Below, piece by piece: positions 24,408 to 32,267 of a DNA stretch of 64,000 nucleotides. Positions within the stretch are counted from its first letter, which is position 1; each line of letters begins with the position of its first letter. The position numbers and the translations under genes are program-made. Location: assembly GCA_029778615.1 (NCBI GenBank), contig JAKOPZ010000152.1, positions 1 to 64,000 of the forward strand, written 5' to 3'. Source of the stretch: Chloroflexota bacterium. Its GTDB lineage: Bacteria > Chloroflexota > Anaerolineae > UBA4142 > SHND01. Below the pieces are notes generated by a model, which saw only the letters and a list, made by a program, of their open reading frames with translations, had not been told where the DNA came from and ran no database searches.

Positions 24408-25247
24408 ATGCTTCAATCTACACGCATAGCGTTTATCGGTCCCGGCGCGATGGCAGAGGCGATGATTCGCGGTCTCGTCGTCGGCGAATTGGTGTCCCCC
24501 GCTCAAGTGATTGCGGCGGGTCCGCGCAGCGCGCGTTTGGAAGAGCTGCAAAACAAGTACGCCATTCACATTTCAACTGATAATGTTTCTGCCGTGCAAG
24601 GCGCGAACGTCGTCGTGTTGGCGGTCAAGCCGCAAATGCTCAACCACGTGATGCAGGCGCTCAAAGGACATCTCGCGCCGGACGCGCTTGTGATTTCGGT
24701 CATTGCCGGCGCGCGGATGCAGTTAATGGAGAATGGTCTACAGCACCGCGCGTTGGTGCGCTCGATGCCCAACACCCCCGCACAAATCGGCGAAGGGATG
24801 ACCGTGTGGACCGCGTCCGCCAGTGTGACGATGGCGCAGCGGGAACAGGCGCAAGCGATTCTCGGCGCGCTCGGCGAAGAAATCTTTGTCGAAGAAGAAG
24901 ATTACCTTGACATGGCGACGGCGTTGTCGGGCAACGGACCCGCGTATGTTTTCTTGTTTATGGAAGCGATGGTGGACGCGGGCGTGCATTTGGGTTTTCC
25001 GCGCTATATCGCCGAAAAATTGGTATTGCAGACCGTCAAAGGTTCCGTAGATTACGCGCAGCAGACTTCGCAGCATCTTTCGCGCTTGCGCAATCAAGTG
25101 ACATCGCCCGGCGGCACATCGGCGGAAGCGTTGTACTATTTGGAAAAAGCCGGTTTTCGAACGGCACTCTCGCGCGCGATTTGGGCGGGCTACCAACGTT
25201 CCTCGCAATTGGGGCGCGGGAAAAAACGGAATGTGCAGGACGAGTGA
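24408..25247 (+). CDS. proC: Pyrroline-5-carboxylate reductase
   Basis: A 279-residue cytoplasmic enzyme that reduces pyrroline-5-carboxylate to proline with NAD(P)H, the last step of proline synthesis. The Rossmann motif FIGPGAMAEAMIRGL (about 8-22), the VLAVKPQ strand, SVIAG, VRSMPNTPAQIGEG and the family signature SGNGPAYVFLFMEAM through LVLQTVKGS and SPGGTSAEAL are all visible. The start is uncertain: ATG 24408 fits the usual length, while ATG 24387 or TTG 24366 would add 7 or 14 residues. No ribosome site decides between them. The length and ending are normal. Confidence 0.93.
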   Translation: MLQSTRIAFIGPGAMAEAMIRGLVVGELVSPAQVIAAGPRSARLEELQNKYAIHISTDNVSAVQGANVVVLAVKPQMLNHVMQALKGHLAPDALVISVIAGARMQLMENGLQHRALVRSMPNTPAQIGEGMTVWTASASVTMAQREQAQAILGALGEEIFVEEEDYLDMATALSGNGPAYVFLFMEAMVDAGVHLGFPRYIAEKLVLQTVKGSVDYAQQTSQHLSRLRNQVTSPGGTSAEALYYLEKAGFRTALSRAIWAGYQRSSQLGRGKKRNVQDE

Positions 25248-25298
25248 AAACAAAATGCACAAGGCAGAATGGACAATGCAAAATGCGCACGACGCGAA

Positions 25299-25326
25299 TT
25301 GACAAAAGTCTCGCGCTGATTACACT
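25299..25326 (+). promoter_or_regulatory. Promoter of the tusA leader
   Basis: TTGACA (25299-25304) and TACACT (25321-25326) with 16-base spacing would start a leader transcript near 25333, about 230 bases before tusA. Confidence 0.65.
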
Positions 25327-25332
25327 TGCGTT

Positions 25333-25540
25333 CCATCCATGAATGACCTTTGCCGTTTTGCAATGCAATGCATCTGTACGTGGCGGAATTGCGTGGCAGC
25401 GCCGCCCGCAGTTCCGCGCCCTCGAACGGCGAGAGGATTCATGCAAAATAGAATGACACGTTGACACGCGCTTTTTTGCGCGCGCCGCTCTGCTGCATGT
25501 TAAAAACTCATCGCCGTGTTGGTGATGAGTTTTTTTTTCG
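25333..25540 (+). promoter_or_regulatory. Long structured leader with terminator before tusA, class unknown
   Basis: The 316-base gap before tusA holds no gene. After the promoter come several stems (for example CCTCG/CGAGAGG near 25420-25436 and GCGCG-TTTTTT-GCGCG near 25468-25483). A strong terminator follows: AAAACTCATC-GCCGTGTTG-GTGATGAGTTTT and a run of T at 25503-25538. A terminator only 25 bases before a start codon, behind a long folded leader, is the layout of a transcriptional riboswitch or attenuator. I could not match it to a known class. Confidence 0.55.
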
Positions 25541-25562
25541 AGTCGCTGCAACAGGAGAAAAA

Positions 25563-25811
25563 ATGTCCGCACAAATTCAAACCGAGTACGATTTATTTCT
25601 CGACAGCAAGAATTTATTGTGCCCGATGCCGATTATCAAACTGGCGCAAGCTATCAAAAAAATCAATGTCGGGCAAACGATTTTGACGGAAACCACTGAC
25701 CCCGGTTCGCAGTACGATATTGCCGCGTGGGCGCGCCAGACGGGCAACGAATTGCTTGCCACAGAAACCCAAGGCAACGTCTTTCGCTTTTTGCTGCGGC
25801 GAACCAAGTAG
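25563..25811 (+). CDS. tusA: TusA/SirA family sulfur-carrier protein
   Basis: An 82-residue cytoplasmic protein with the TusA core: LDSKNLLCPMPIIKLAQAI (12-30) carries the CPMP motif whose Cys accepts persulfide sulfur. A helix, a strand (GQTILTETTDPGS) and a DIAAWARQTGNELL helix follow. TusA proteins relay sulfur to tRNA thiolation, molybdopterin or sulfur oxidation. The start is ATG 25563, behind AGGAG. It forms an operon with the DsrE-like gene 84 bases downstream, a common pairing in sulfur trafficking, and sits behind a long terminator-bearing leader. Confidence 0.92.
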   Translation: MSAQIQTEYDLFLDSKNLLCPMPIIKLAQAIKKINVGQTILTETTDPGSQYDIAAWARQTGNELLATETQGNVFRFLLRRTK

Positions 25812-25813
25812 AG

Positions 25814-25880
25814 GGGGAAACAGGCGGACAGGTAGGTGGATAGACCGTGCCCTTACCTGTTTCCGTGTTTCCCCGTTATC
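25814..25880. repeat. Word-repeat palindrome between tusA and the DsrE-like gene
   Basis: GGGGGAAACAGGCGGACAGG and the following GTAGG words are mirrored by CCTTACCTGTTTCC and GTGTTTCCCC. It is one of the family of tandem-word inverted repeats in this window. Confidence 0.65.
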
Positions 25881-25895
25881 CGGAGAGGACAGCTG

Positions 25896-26474
25896 ATGGA
25901 TATTGAATTAGAACAACGTGTGAACGAGCTCGTGGCAAAACGGCTCGCCGAAATCGAAATCGAAAAAGCAATGCAAGACGCCCAGCGCGTCAAACGGCTC
26001 GCGCTCGTCGCGTCCAAAGGTTCGCTCGACATGGCATATCCGCCATTGATTCTTGCGTCAACCGCCGTGAGTTTGGGCTGGGAAGTGGGCGTGTTTTTTA
26101 CGTTCTACGGACTTGACATTGTGAACAAATACAAGTTGCCCAAACTCCAAGTCGCGCCGATTGGGAATCCCGCGATGCCGCCGCCGATTTCGGCTGTGCC
26201 TTCGCTCCAAGTGCCAAACATCGTTGGCATGTTGCCGGGTATGACACCAATGGCAACCGCGATGATGAAAAGCTGGTTCCATCGCGCCAACATTCCGCCA
26301 TTGCAAGACTTGATTGAGGTGACGCGCGAGGGGGGGGGGAAATTGTACGCCTGTACGACGACGATGGGCGTGATGGGTGTGAATGCGGAGAATTTAATCG
26401 AGGGCGTGGAATGTCGCGGGGCTGCCGCATTTTTGGAATTTGCGGCGAGCGCAGATGTTTCGTTGTTTATTTAA
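25896..26474 (+). CDS. DsrE/DsrF-like (DsrE2) sulfur-relay protein
   Basis: A 192-residue protein with an N-terminal helix (about 1-30) and then a DsrE2-type alpha/beta domain: LALVASKGSLDMAYPPLILASTA, FFTFYGLDIV, and GGKLYACTTTMGVMGV with the conserved Cys (about 152), ending in AASADVSLFI. DsrE2 proteins are peroxiredoxin-fold membrane-associated partners of TusA in sulfur transfer. It starts at ATG 25896 behind GAGAGGAC. The codons for EGGGK include ten consecutive G (26330-26339). The frame is intact and agrees with the family, but the tract could slip. Confidence 0.88.
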   Translation: MDIELEQRVNELVAKRLAEIEIEKAMQDAQRVKRLALVASKGSLDMAYPPLILASTAVSLGWEVGVFFTFYGLDIVNKYKLPKLQVAPIGNPAMPPPISAVPSLQVPNIVGMLPGMTPMATAMMKSWFHRANIPPLQDLIEVTREGGGKLYACTTTMGVMGVNAENLIEGVECRGAAAFLEFAASADVSLFI

Positions 26475-26516
26475 AATTGGGTAGCGGCGGAACCAGGTTC
26501 CGCCGCTACCCAATTT
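26474..26516. terminator. Perfect 21-bp inverted repeat, bidirectional terminator candidate
   Basis: AAATTGGGTAGCGGCGGAAC and its exact complement flank a single A (arms 26474-26494 and 26496-26516). It separates two convergent genes and ends in AATTT on both strands. A perfect hairpin of this size between convergent genes is best read as a terminator, although it also belongs with the palindrome families here. Confidence 0.65.
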
Positions 26517-26522
26517 CCGTGC

Positions 26523-27188
26523 CTACCCAATTTCGCTGATGGACAACGCGAGCGCGATTTGTCCGAGATGATACGTAATGATGATGCCGAGTTTCGCGGC
26601 GCCGAACGGTTTCACAAAACGATTCCACGCCAACATTCCATCCGAAATTAAAAACAGCGTCGCGCCGAGAATGACAAACGCGCGCCGCGTTTCGTTCCAC
26701 TCGACTCGAAACAAGGTTGCCCACGCGGAAAAGACCATCAACAACATTGCAACCCCGTACCCAATCACCGGCACAATGAGTGACGAATGATTCGACGCGC
26801 GCAAACTTGAAATCACGCGCCATTCGATAAAACCGACGACGAGCGCGCACGGAAGCAACACGACAAAGGCGTTGAACGGCGGCAACGTTGGATTCAAGCC
26901 AACGATGTAACAAACATGCGCCAACAAAAACGCGCCCAGTCCAAAAATGAACCCGCGCGTATTTGGAAGCATTAAAAAAATATCACCGAGCAGTGAAAAC
27001 ACAAATCCGAGAATGAACCAACGCGCTTGCCATTCATCATGCGGCATTTGCGTCAACACGAACGCGAGCGCAATGACACCGAGCAGCGTCGCAGGTTTAA
27101 AAATATATTCGAGCGTTTTGTTTTGACGCGCGACGGCGAACCAATCGGCAAACGCCAAGAGCCAAGTCGCGGCGAGAGCGATATTCAT
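26523..27188 (-). CDS. YhhN/TMEM86 family protein (lysoplasmalogenase-like)
   Basis: A 221-residue membrane protein with about eight hydrophobic helices and the family signatures FKPATLLGVIALAF (about 30-43), SLLGDIFLMLP (about 65-75), HVCYIVGL and FLISDGMLAWNRF (about 177-189), which contain the conserved acidic residues of the catalytic site. Characterised relatives hydrolyse the vinyl-ether bond of lysoplasmalogen. Whether this organism makes plasmalogens is unknown. It is a single gene, convergent with the tusA operon. It starts at ATG 27188. Confidence 0.87.
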   Translation of the reverse strand: MNIALAATWLLAFADWFAVARQNKTLEYIFKPATLLGVIALAFVLTQMPHDEWQARWFILGFVFSLLGDIFLMLPNTRGFIFGLGAFLLAHVCYIVGLNPTLPPFNAFVVLLPCALVVGFIEWRVISSLRASNHSSLIVPVIGYGVAMLLMVFSAWATLFRVEWNETRRAFVILGATLFLISDGMLAWNRFVKPFGAAKLGIIITYHLGQIALALSISEIG

Positions 27189-27203
27189 ACGCGCATAGAA
27201 AAT

Positions 27204-27240
27204 TTGGGACAGGGCATTCCTGTCCCAAATTTTTTATTTA
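27204..27240 (+). terminator. Strong hairpin with T-run
   Basis: AAATTTGGGACAGG-GCATT-CCTGTCCCAAATTT followed by TTTATTT. Its T-run serves the plus strand, where no gene ends nearby, so it may catch read-through or belong to a mobile repeat. Confidence 0.55.
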
Positions 27241-27255
27241 ATTCACCTTACACAT

Positions 27256-27347
27256 GTCATTTCGAACCCCTCCATCCTTCGGGGTAAACTCTGTGAGAAA
27301 TCTCAGTTTTTTCCACCGAGATTTCTCGCCAGACCGCTCGAAATGAC
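27256..27347. repeat. Dispersed palindromic repeat, copy 1
   Basis: About 92 bp bounded by GTCATTTCGA and TCGAAATGAC. Inside, CCTTCGGGGTAAACTCTGTG is followed by GAGAAATCTC and its mirror GAGATTTCTC. Closely related copies lie at 29621-29711 and 56785-56878. Confidence 0.85.
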
Positions 27348-27365
27348 AATTCTGCGTAACATGAG

Positions 27366-28388
27366 TTATTTAATCCACAGCGGGTCCCAGTCATCAAATC
27401 CCGAATGGCTCAAATTGTGGGGATTCGACGGACAATTGTCTTCCACACAGTCGCGCTCAATCGTCGCTTCCAATACCCAAATTTGCCAACGACTGCCATC
27501 TTGCGTCGCAAACGCGAGCTGTGTGCTGTCGGGCGAATAGGTCGGATTTTTGGTGTCGCGCTTGCCGCCAAAGTTTGTCAGGCGAATAAAACTCGGATTG
27601 GATTGCGGCGGCGCTTTGAAAATGTTTTTCGTACGTCCGTTATCGCGCGTCCACACGAACGCGATAGTGCTTCCGTCCGGTGACCATACCGGGTCGGTCG
27701 CCGCAAACACCCCCTTCGGCGTCCATACGCCTTGACTGCGATTTTTGATTGCGTCGAGCGGACCCAAATACAAATCACAGCGCACACTGTTGCAGGCAAC
27801 TTCGCCGAGCACCAACAACTGGCGGTCGGGCGAATATCCTTCAAGCGGTTTCAATTGTTGATACAACGCGTTCGCTTTCGCGCGGTCAATTTGTTGTTGC
27901 TCGCTTCCATCCGGGTTCATCACAAAAAATTGAAAATTATTGGGATATTTGCCGTTGCTGCGTGCGCTTTTGAACAGGATTTTGCCGCGCAGAGTTTCTT
28001 GAGAAATTTGTGGCGGCGCGGGCGAAGGTACCGCCGTCGGCGCGGCGGTGGCGGGACGCGTGGGCAATTCAGGAATCGGCGTAACGCTGGGAGAGAGATT
28101 TGAAGTCAATGTGGGAGGCGGGTTCGTCGCTGCGCCGATTGCCGTCGCCGGGCTTTGAGGCGGCGGAGGCGGTGTAACCGTATCGCCGACGGCGGGCGCG
28201 TTTTGCGTTGGCGCGCTCGCCGTTAACGTAGCGAGGACGCGCTGGGTGACGGCAGTTTCGGTTGCCGCAGCATTCGCGGTGGGCACTGCGCGCGGTGTAG
28301 CTGGAGGCGGAACCGTCGGAGCAGGCGTACTCGAGCACGCCGCGCCAAAAATCAATACAACGAATGCCAAAGGCAGCAAAAATTTCAT
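27366..28388 (-). CDS. Lipoprotein with C-terminal TolB-like beta-propeller
   Basis: A 340-residue exported lipoprotein. The signal peptide ends in the lipobox FGAAC (Cys18). A long Pro/Thr/Ala-rich low-complexity linker (about 20-125) holds the domain away from the membrane. The C-terminal 200 residues contain PD40/TolB-type blades: ILFKSARSNGKYPNNFQFFV with MNPDGSE, DPVWSPDGSTIAFV, NPTYSPDSTQLAF. This type reports numbers or binds partners; no catalytic residues are seen. The start is ATG 28388 with GGAG just upstream. It is divergent from the S58 peptidase gene. Confidence 0.85.
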   Translation of the reverse strand: MKFLLPLAFVVLIFGAACSSTPAPTVPPPATPRAVPTANAAATETAVTQRVLATLTASAPTQNAPAVGDTVTPPPPPQSPATAIGAATNPPPTLTSNLSPSVTPIPELPTRPATAAPTAVPSPAPPQISQETLRGKILFKSARSNGKYPNNFQFFVMNPDGSEQQQIDRAKANALYQQLKPLEGYSPDRQLLVLGEVACNSVRCDLYLGPLDAIKNRSQGVWTPKGVFAATDPVWSPDGSTIAFVWTRDNGRTKNIFKAPPQSNPSFIRLTNFGGKRDTKNPTYSPDSTQLAFATQDGSRWQIWVLEATIERDCVEDNCPSNPHNLSHSGFDDWDPLWIK

Positions 28389-28479
28389 ATAACTCCAATC
28401 ACGTGAGATGCACGCAAGAGTATGCGCGTTCAGAGAAATGTCAATTTGACACGCCCCGCTGTTTTGCCACAAGCCAAGA

Positions 28480-28485
28480 TATAAT
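28480..28485 (+). promoter_or_regulatory. -10 element for the S58 peptidase gene
   Basis: A perfect TATAAT lies 17 bases before the ATG. The nearest TTGACA (28446-28451) is too far away (28 bases), so the -35 is unclear. Confidence 0.45.
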
Positions 28486-28501
28486 GCGGATGGAGGTTGA
28501 T

Positions 28502-29563
28502 ATGACGCGTCCGCGTTTACGAGATTTGGGAATCACCATCGGCAAATTGCCGACTGGCACGTTCAATGCCATTACCGATGTACCCGGAGTGCGCGTGGGG
28601 CAAACGACATTGATTTACGATGAACCGCGCATTGCGCGCACGGGCGTAACGATGCTCGTGCCGCGCGACGGCGGCATTTGGGCAGACCACTGCTTTGCGG
28701 GTTATCATCGTTTTAACGGGAATGGCGAAATGACCGGCTTGCTGTGGGTTGAGGAATCGGGACTGCTCACAACACCGCTTGGGATTACGAATACGCATCA
28801 AGTGGGACTGGTGCGCGATGTGTTGGTCGAGTACGGGCGCGCACAGCCGAACGCGTCTGCGTGGCTGTTGCCCGTCGTCGCGGAAACCTACGACGGCTTT
28901 TTGAATGACATTGACGCGTTTCATCTCAAACGCGAGCATGTTTGGAACGCGTTGGAAACGGCGCGCGGCGGCGCAGTGCAAGAAGGCAACGTCGGCGGCG
29001 GAACGGGAATGCGCTGTCATGGCTTCAAAGGCGGCATCGGCACTGCCTCGCGCGTGGTTGCTATCTCGAACGAGGCGTACACACTCGGCGTCCTCGTACA
29101 GGCGAACTATGGGGTGATGGAATTTTTGCGCGTGGACGGTGTGCCCGTCGGACGCGAATTGGTCAACCGCCGCGCGCGCAAGCAAGCCGCCGAGCAAGGT
29201 TCCATTATCATTATCGTCGCGACGGACGCGCCGCTGCTGGCGACGCAATGCAATCGCCTCGCACAGCGCGCCACCGTCGGTTTGGGCAACGTGGGCGGAC
29301 ACGGGCACAACACGAGCGGCGATTTATTTTTTGCGTTCGCCACCGGAAATTCCGTGCCGCGCGGCGCGCAAAATTTGCTCCCGCTGAAAATGGTGCCCAA
29401 CCAAATGTTGAATGCATTGTTTGACGCGACAATAGAGGCGACGGAAGAAGCGATTCTCAACGCGCTGGTTGCCGCCGAAACGATGCGCGGTTTGCAAGGC
29501 ACAGTCGAAGCATTCCCGCACGACGAGCTGTTGGAAATTTGGAACGCGTATGGCAGACGTTAA
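28502..29563 (+). CDS. S58 family peptidase (DmpA/P1 type aminopeptidase)
   Basis: A 353-residue N-terminal-nucleophile hydrolase. DmpA-type enzymes cleave N-terminal residues from small peptides after self-processing into two chains. The processing and catalytic site is visible as a Gly-Ser pair in EQGSIIIIVATDAPL (G233-S234), so Ser234 would head the beta chain. Other family motifs are ITDVPGVRVGQTT (24-36), GNVGGGTGMRCHGFKGG (162-178) and GNVGGHGHNTSGD. The start is ATG 28502 behind GGAGG. The length is normal and there is no signal peptide, so the enzyme is cytoplasmic. Confidence 0.92.
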   Translation: MTRPRLRDLGITIGKLPTGTFNAITDVPGVRVGQTTLIYDEPRIARTGVTMLVPRDGGIWADHCFAGYHRFNGNGEMTGLLWVEESGLLTTPLGITNTHQVGLVRDVLVEYGRAQPNASAWLLPVVAETYDGFLNDIDAFHLKREHVWNALETARGGAVQEGNVGGGTGMRCHGFKGGIGTASRVVAISNEAYTLGVLVQANYGVMEFLRVDGVPVGRELVNRRARKQAAEQGSIIIIVATDAPLLATQCNRLAQRATVGLGNVGGHGHNTSGDLFFAFATGNSVPRGAQNLLPLKMVPNQMLNALFDATIEATEEAILNALVAAETMRGLQGTVEAFPHDELLEIWNAYGRR

Positions 29564-29598
29564 AGAAAAAGAAACCGCAAGGTCAACGCCTTGCGGTT
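29562..29598 (-). terminator. Terminator of the ABC-2 permease transcript
   Basis: On the minus strand AACCGCAAGG-CGTTGA-CCTTGCGGTT is followed by TCTTTTTCTTT. It begins at the stop codon of the convergent peptidase gene. Confidence 0.7.
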
Positions 29599-29620
29599 GC
29601 TCATAAGTGATGTTACGCAT

Positions 29621-29711
29621 GTCATTTCGAACCCCTCAATCCTTCGGGGTAAACTCTGTGAGAAATCTCGGTTTTCCACTGAGATTTCTCGCGAGAAAGG
29701 CTCGAAATGAC
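29621..29711. repeat. Dispersed palindromic repeat, copy 2
   Basis: Ends GTCATTTCGA/TCGAAATGAC and the internal GGGGTAAACTCTGTGAGAAA as in copy 1. Just outside, GTTACGCA and TGCGTAAG extend the inverted symmetry. Confidence 0.85.
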
Positions 29712-29730
29712 AGCTACTGCGTAAGGTGAG

Positions 29731-30531
29731 TTATAACTCTTCGCCAAACCGATTGCTCACGCGTGTAAAAAAGACATAGCCGATGATAAAAATCAAAGAG
29801 GCAGTGCCCAGCGTGCGGAGCAAAAACCCCAAGTCGGGCGGACCGGGCGGCGCGCCGTTGGTGGAGCCATAAAAAATATTGCGGTACGCTTCGATGATGC
29901 TTGCCATCGGATTGAGGTAATAGACAAGCCGCGAATTTTCGGTAATTTGCGGCGGCGAATAAAAAACCGGCGTGAGAAAAAACCACGCGGTCAAAAACAC
30001 GCCGATGATGACGCCCGTATCGCGGAAATACACATTCGCCGCCGAAAGCAAAAACGCAATGCCCATGACGAGCGCGAGCTGGCTCAAAAAGATAATCGGA
30101 AAGTAGGTGACGAGCAGCACGGGGTCAACGCGGATTTGAAAATACAAAATCAACGCAAAGATGAGCGGGAGCGCCAACAAGAAATTTGCCGCGTTCGCCA
30201 ACACCGCCGACGCGGGCAGGACGATGCGCGGGAACCAAATTTTTTTCACCAGATTCGCGTTACTCACCACACTGGTAATGCCGTCGCTGATGCCGGAAGT
30301 CGTAAAGCCCCACGTCAACCACCCAATCAAAATAAAGAGCGGATAATTTTTTATCGAGCTGAACGCGGTCACTTGAAAAACCAAAGTGAACACCAGCGTC
30401 ATCATGATGGGATTGCCCCACGCCCACAAAAAGCCGAGCACCGAATTGCGGTACCGCACTTTCAAGTCGCGCGTCGCGAGGTTGCGAATGAGTTCGCGAT
30501 ATTTGTAAAGATAGTTGAGACTGGAAAACAT
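29731..30531 (-). CDS. ABC-2 type permease, polysaccharide export family
   Basis: A 266-residue membrane protein with an amphipathic N-terminus, NLATRDLKVRYRNSVLGFLW (about 17-36), and six hydrophobic helices. It has the typical YFRD after helix 4 and a late YLNPMASIIEAYRNIFYG. This matches Wzm/TagG-like permeases that export O-antigen, teichoic acid or other glycans with a separate ATPase. No ATPase gene is adjacent, so the partner is elsewhere. The start is ATG 30531. It lies 42 bases downstream of selA on the same strand, probably by read-through only. Confidence 0.88.
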   Translation of the reverse strand: MFSSLNYLYKYRELIRNLATRDLKVRYRNSVLGFLWAWGNPIMMTLVFTLVFQVTAFSSIKNYPLFILIGWLTWGFTTSGISDGITSVVSNANLVKKIWFPRIVLPASAVLANAANFLLALPLIFALILYFQIRVDPVLLVTYFPIIFLSQLALVMGIAFLLSAANVYFRDTGVIIGVFLTAWFFLTPVFYSPPQITENSRLVYYLNPMASIIEAYRNIFYGSTNGAPPGPPDLGFLLRTLGTASLIFIIGYVFFTRVSNRFGEEL

Positions 30532-30572
30532 TAAAGAAATTATATGCAGGAAAGGCAAAACGCGGAAACAAG

Positions 30573-31982
30573 TCAGGCGCGCGGTCCCATGCGCCACACG
30601 CGCTCGATGCCTTCCAACAACGCGCCTTCGTCGTGCGGCAAAACGGTGCGCGGGTCAATAACGACGCGTTGATTTTCAATGCGCGCCACAATCGGCGGTT
30701 CATTCGCGCGCAGCTGCGCGACCAATGCGTCCGGCGAAGCGACCGCCAAGGAGACCGCGCGCGTGGGCAGTGTTTCACCGGGGAGACTTCCGCCGCCGAT
30801 GGTGGAAAACGTGTCTATCACTTGCGCCGCGAGTCCGGATTTGTTCCAGCGTTCTGCCCAAGGCGCCGCGCGTTTTCCCAAAGCGTCCGCGTTCGCCGAA
30901 ATCATTTGCCACACGGGAATTTTTTGTGCCGCTTCATTTTTCAAATAATGCAGCAGCGTCGCTTGCAGTGCCGCGAGGGTGAGTTTGTCCACACGCAGCG
31001 CGCGCGCGAGCGGATGCTTTTCCAGTCGCGCAACCAATTCTGCTTTGCCAATGATGATGCCGCACTGCGGTCCGCCGAGCAGTTTATCGCCGCTGAACGC
31101 GACCAAATCCGCGCCCGCGCTCAAACTTTCTTGCGGCATCGGTTCGTGCGCCAAACCGAACGCGCTCGTCTCCAACAGCGCGCCACTGCCCAAATCATCC
31201 GCGAGCAACAAATTGTGTTTGCGCGCCAGCGCGGACATTTCCGCGAGCGTGACCTCTTCCGTGAAACCGACGACGCGAAAATTGGACGGATGCACGCGCA
31301 AGAGCAGCGCCGTTTTTTCACTGACAGCATTTTCAAAATCCGCAACGCGCGTGCGGTTCGTCGTTCCCACTTCGACCATGCGCGCGCCCGATTCGCTCAA
31401 CACATCCGGGACGCGAAAACCACCGCCGATTTCCACCAACTGCCCGCGCGAAACAATCACCTCGCGCTGCTGGGCAAACGCGCGCAGAATAAACATCACC
31501 GCCGCCGCATTGTTGTTCACGACCAACGCGGCTTGTGCGCCCGTCAATTTCTTGAGCAACTCGCGCGCATGAATGTAACGCGAACCGCGTTCGCCTGCGT
31601 CGAGGTCATACTCGAGGTTTGAATAACTCGTCGCGGCGTCGTGAATCGCTTGCAGCGCGTCCTGTGAAAGCGGCGCGCGCCCAAGATTCGTATGGAGAAT
31701 CACGCCGGTTGCATTGATGACGCGCGTAAGCGTGGGGCGAATGGATTGTTCAATGCGTTCGGTGATGGCATCCAGCAGCAGCGCGGGCATGGGCGCGCCG
31801 CCTCCCGCGCGAATGTCCGCGCGCGCCGCGTCGAGCGCCGCGCGCACCGCGTCCAAAACGACTCCGCGCCCGACCTTGCGTTCGTACGCGCGCAGGGTAT
31901 GATTTTGCAGCAATTCTTCCACTGCCGGCAGCGCGCGCATCGCCGCATGCATGCTGCTCTCGGCGTCAGACACAGGACTCAT
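30573..31982 (-). CDS. selA: L-seryl-tRNA(Sec) selenium transferase
   Basis: A 469-residue PLP enzyme that converts Ser-tRNA(Sec) to selenocysteinyl-tRNA(Sec) with selenophosphate. Visible: the SelA N-terminal helical domain, VINATGVILHTNLGRAPLS (about 87-105), NLEYDLDAGERGSR, VNNNAAAVMF, and the PLP lysine in FSGDKLLGGPQCG (about 291-303). The length is full. The start codon overlaps the stop of a 68-residue gene (ATGA). selB, selC, selD and any selenoprotein are not in this window, so a complete selenocysteine pathway is inferred only from selA. Confidence 0.95.
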   Translation of the reverse strand: MSPVSDAESSMHAAMRALPAVEELLQNHTLRAYERKVGRGVVLDAVRAALDAARADIRAGGGAPMPALLLDAITERIEQSIRPTLTRVINATGVILHTNLGRAPLSQDALQAIHDAATSYSNLEYDLDAGERGSRYIHARELLKKLTGAQAALVVNNNAAAVMFILRAFAQQREVIVSRGQLVEIGGGFRVPDVLSESGARMVEVGTTNRTRVADFENAVSEKTALLLRVHPSNFRVVGFTEEVTLAEMSALARKHNLLLADDLGSGALLETSAFGLAHEPMPQESLSAGADLVAFSGDKLLGGPQCGIIIGKAELVARLEKHPLARALRVDKLTLAALQATLLHYLKNEAAQKIPVWQMISANADALGKRAAPWAERWNKSGLAAQVIDTFSTIGGGSLPGETLPTRAVSLAVASPDALVAQLRANEPPIVARIENQRVVIDPRTVLPHDEGALLEGIERVWRMGPRA

Positions 31983-32185
31983 TCCAATTCAATCGCGTCG
32001 AACGCGCTGTTATCGGTGGTTTCGATTTGCAGAATTTGAAATTGATGTTCGTCGCGCTGTGCGGACGTGGACGCATCGGCAACGTCGCCGACAAATTCTT
32101 CGACCAGACGTTCGGCGGTGAATTCATCGGGCGCTTGAATGCGGACTTTGTACGTCCGCGCGAGAAACACATCAAAAGTTGGCAT
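31979..32185 (-). CDS. Small hypothetical protein translationally coupled to selA
   Basis: A 68-residue soluble, acidic protein (MPTFDVFLARTYKVRIQAPD, then ERLVEEFVGD and a tail ending in AFDAIELE). It has one predicted beta-alpha-beta unit and no Cys. Its stop codon overlaps the selA start by 4 bases, which suggests coupled translation and supports it as a real gene despite its size. The start is ATG 32185. No domain was recognised. Confidence 0.65.
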   Translation of the reverse strand: MPTFDVFLARTYKVRIQAPDEFTAERLVEEFVGDVADASTSAQRDEHQFQILQIETTDNSAFDAIELE

Positions 32186-32221
32186 GGCGGAAAGGTATCA
32201 CAGGTGGTACGCGCGCGCAAC

Positions 32222-32250
32222 TTGACACTCGCGCCGTTCGCATTTACAGT
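32222..32250 (+). promoter_or_regulatory. Promoter of the propeller-lipase gene
   Basis: TTGACA (32222-32227) and TACAGT (32245-32250) at exactly 17 bases. The transcript would start near 32257, leaving a leader of only about 11-23 bases. Confidence 0.75.
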
Positions 32251-32267
32251 ACGCGCCACTCCGCCTG

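Noticed and set aside
25333-25540. Molybdenum-cofactor, SAM or cobalamin riboswitch before tusA
   Set aside because: No conserved core of these classes could be matched by eye.
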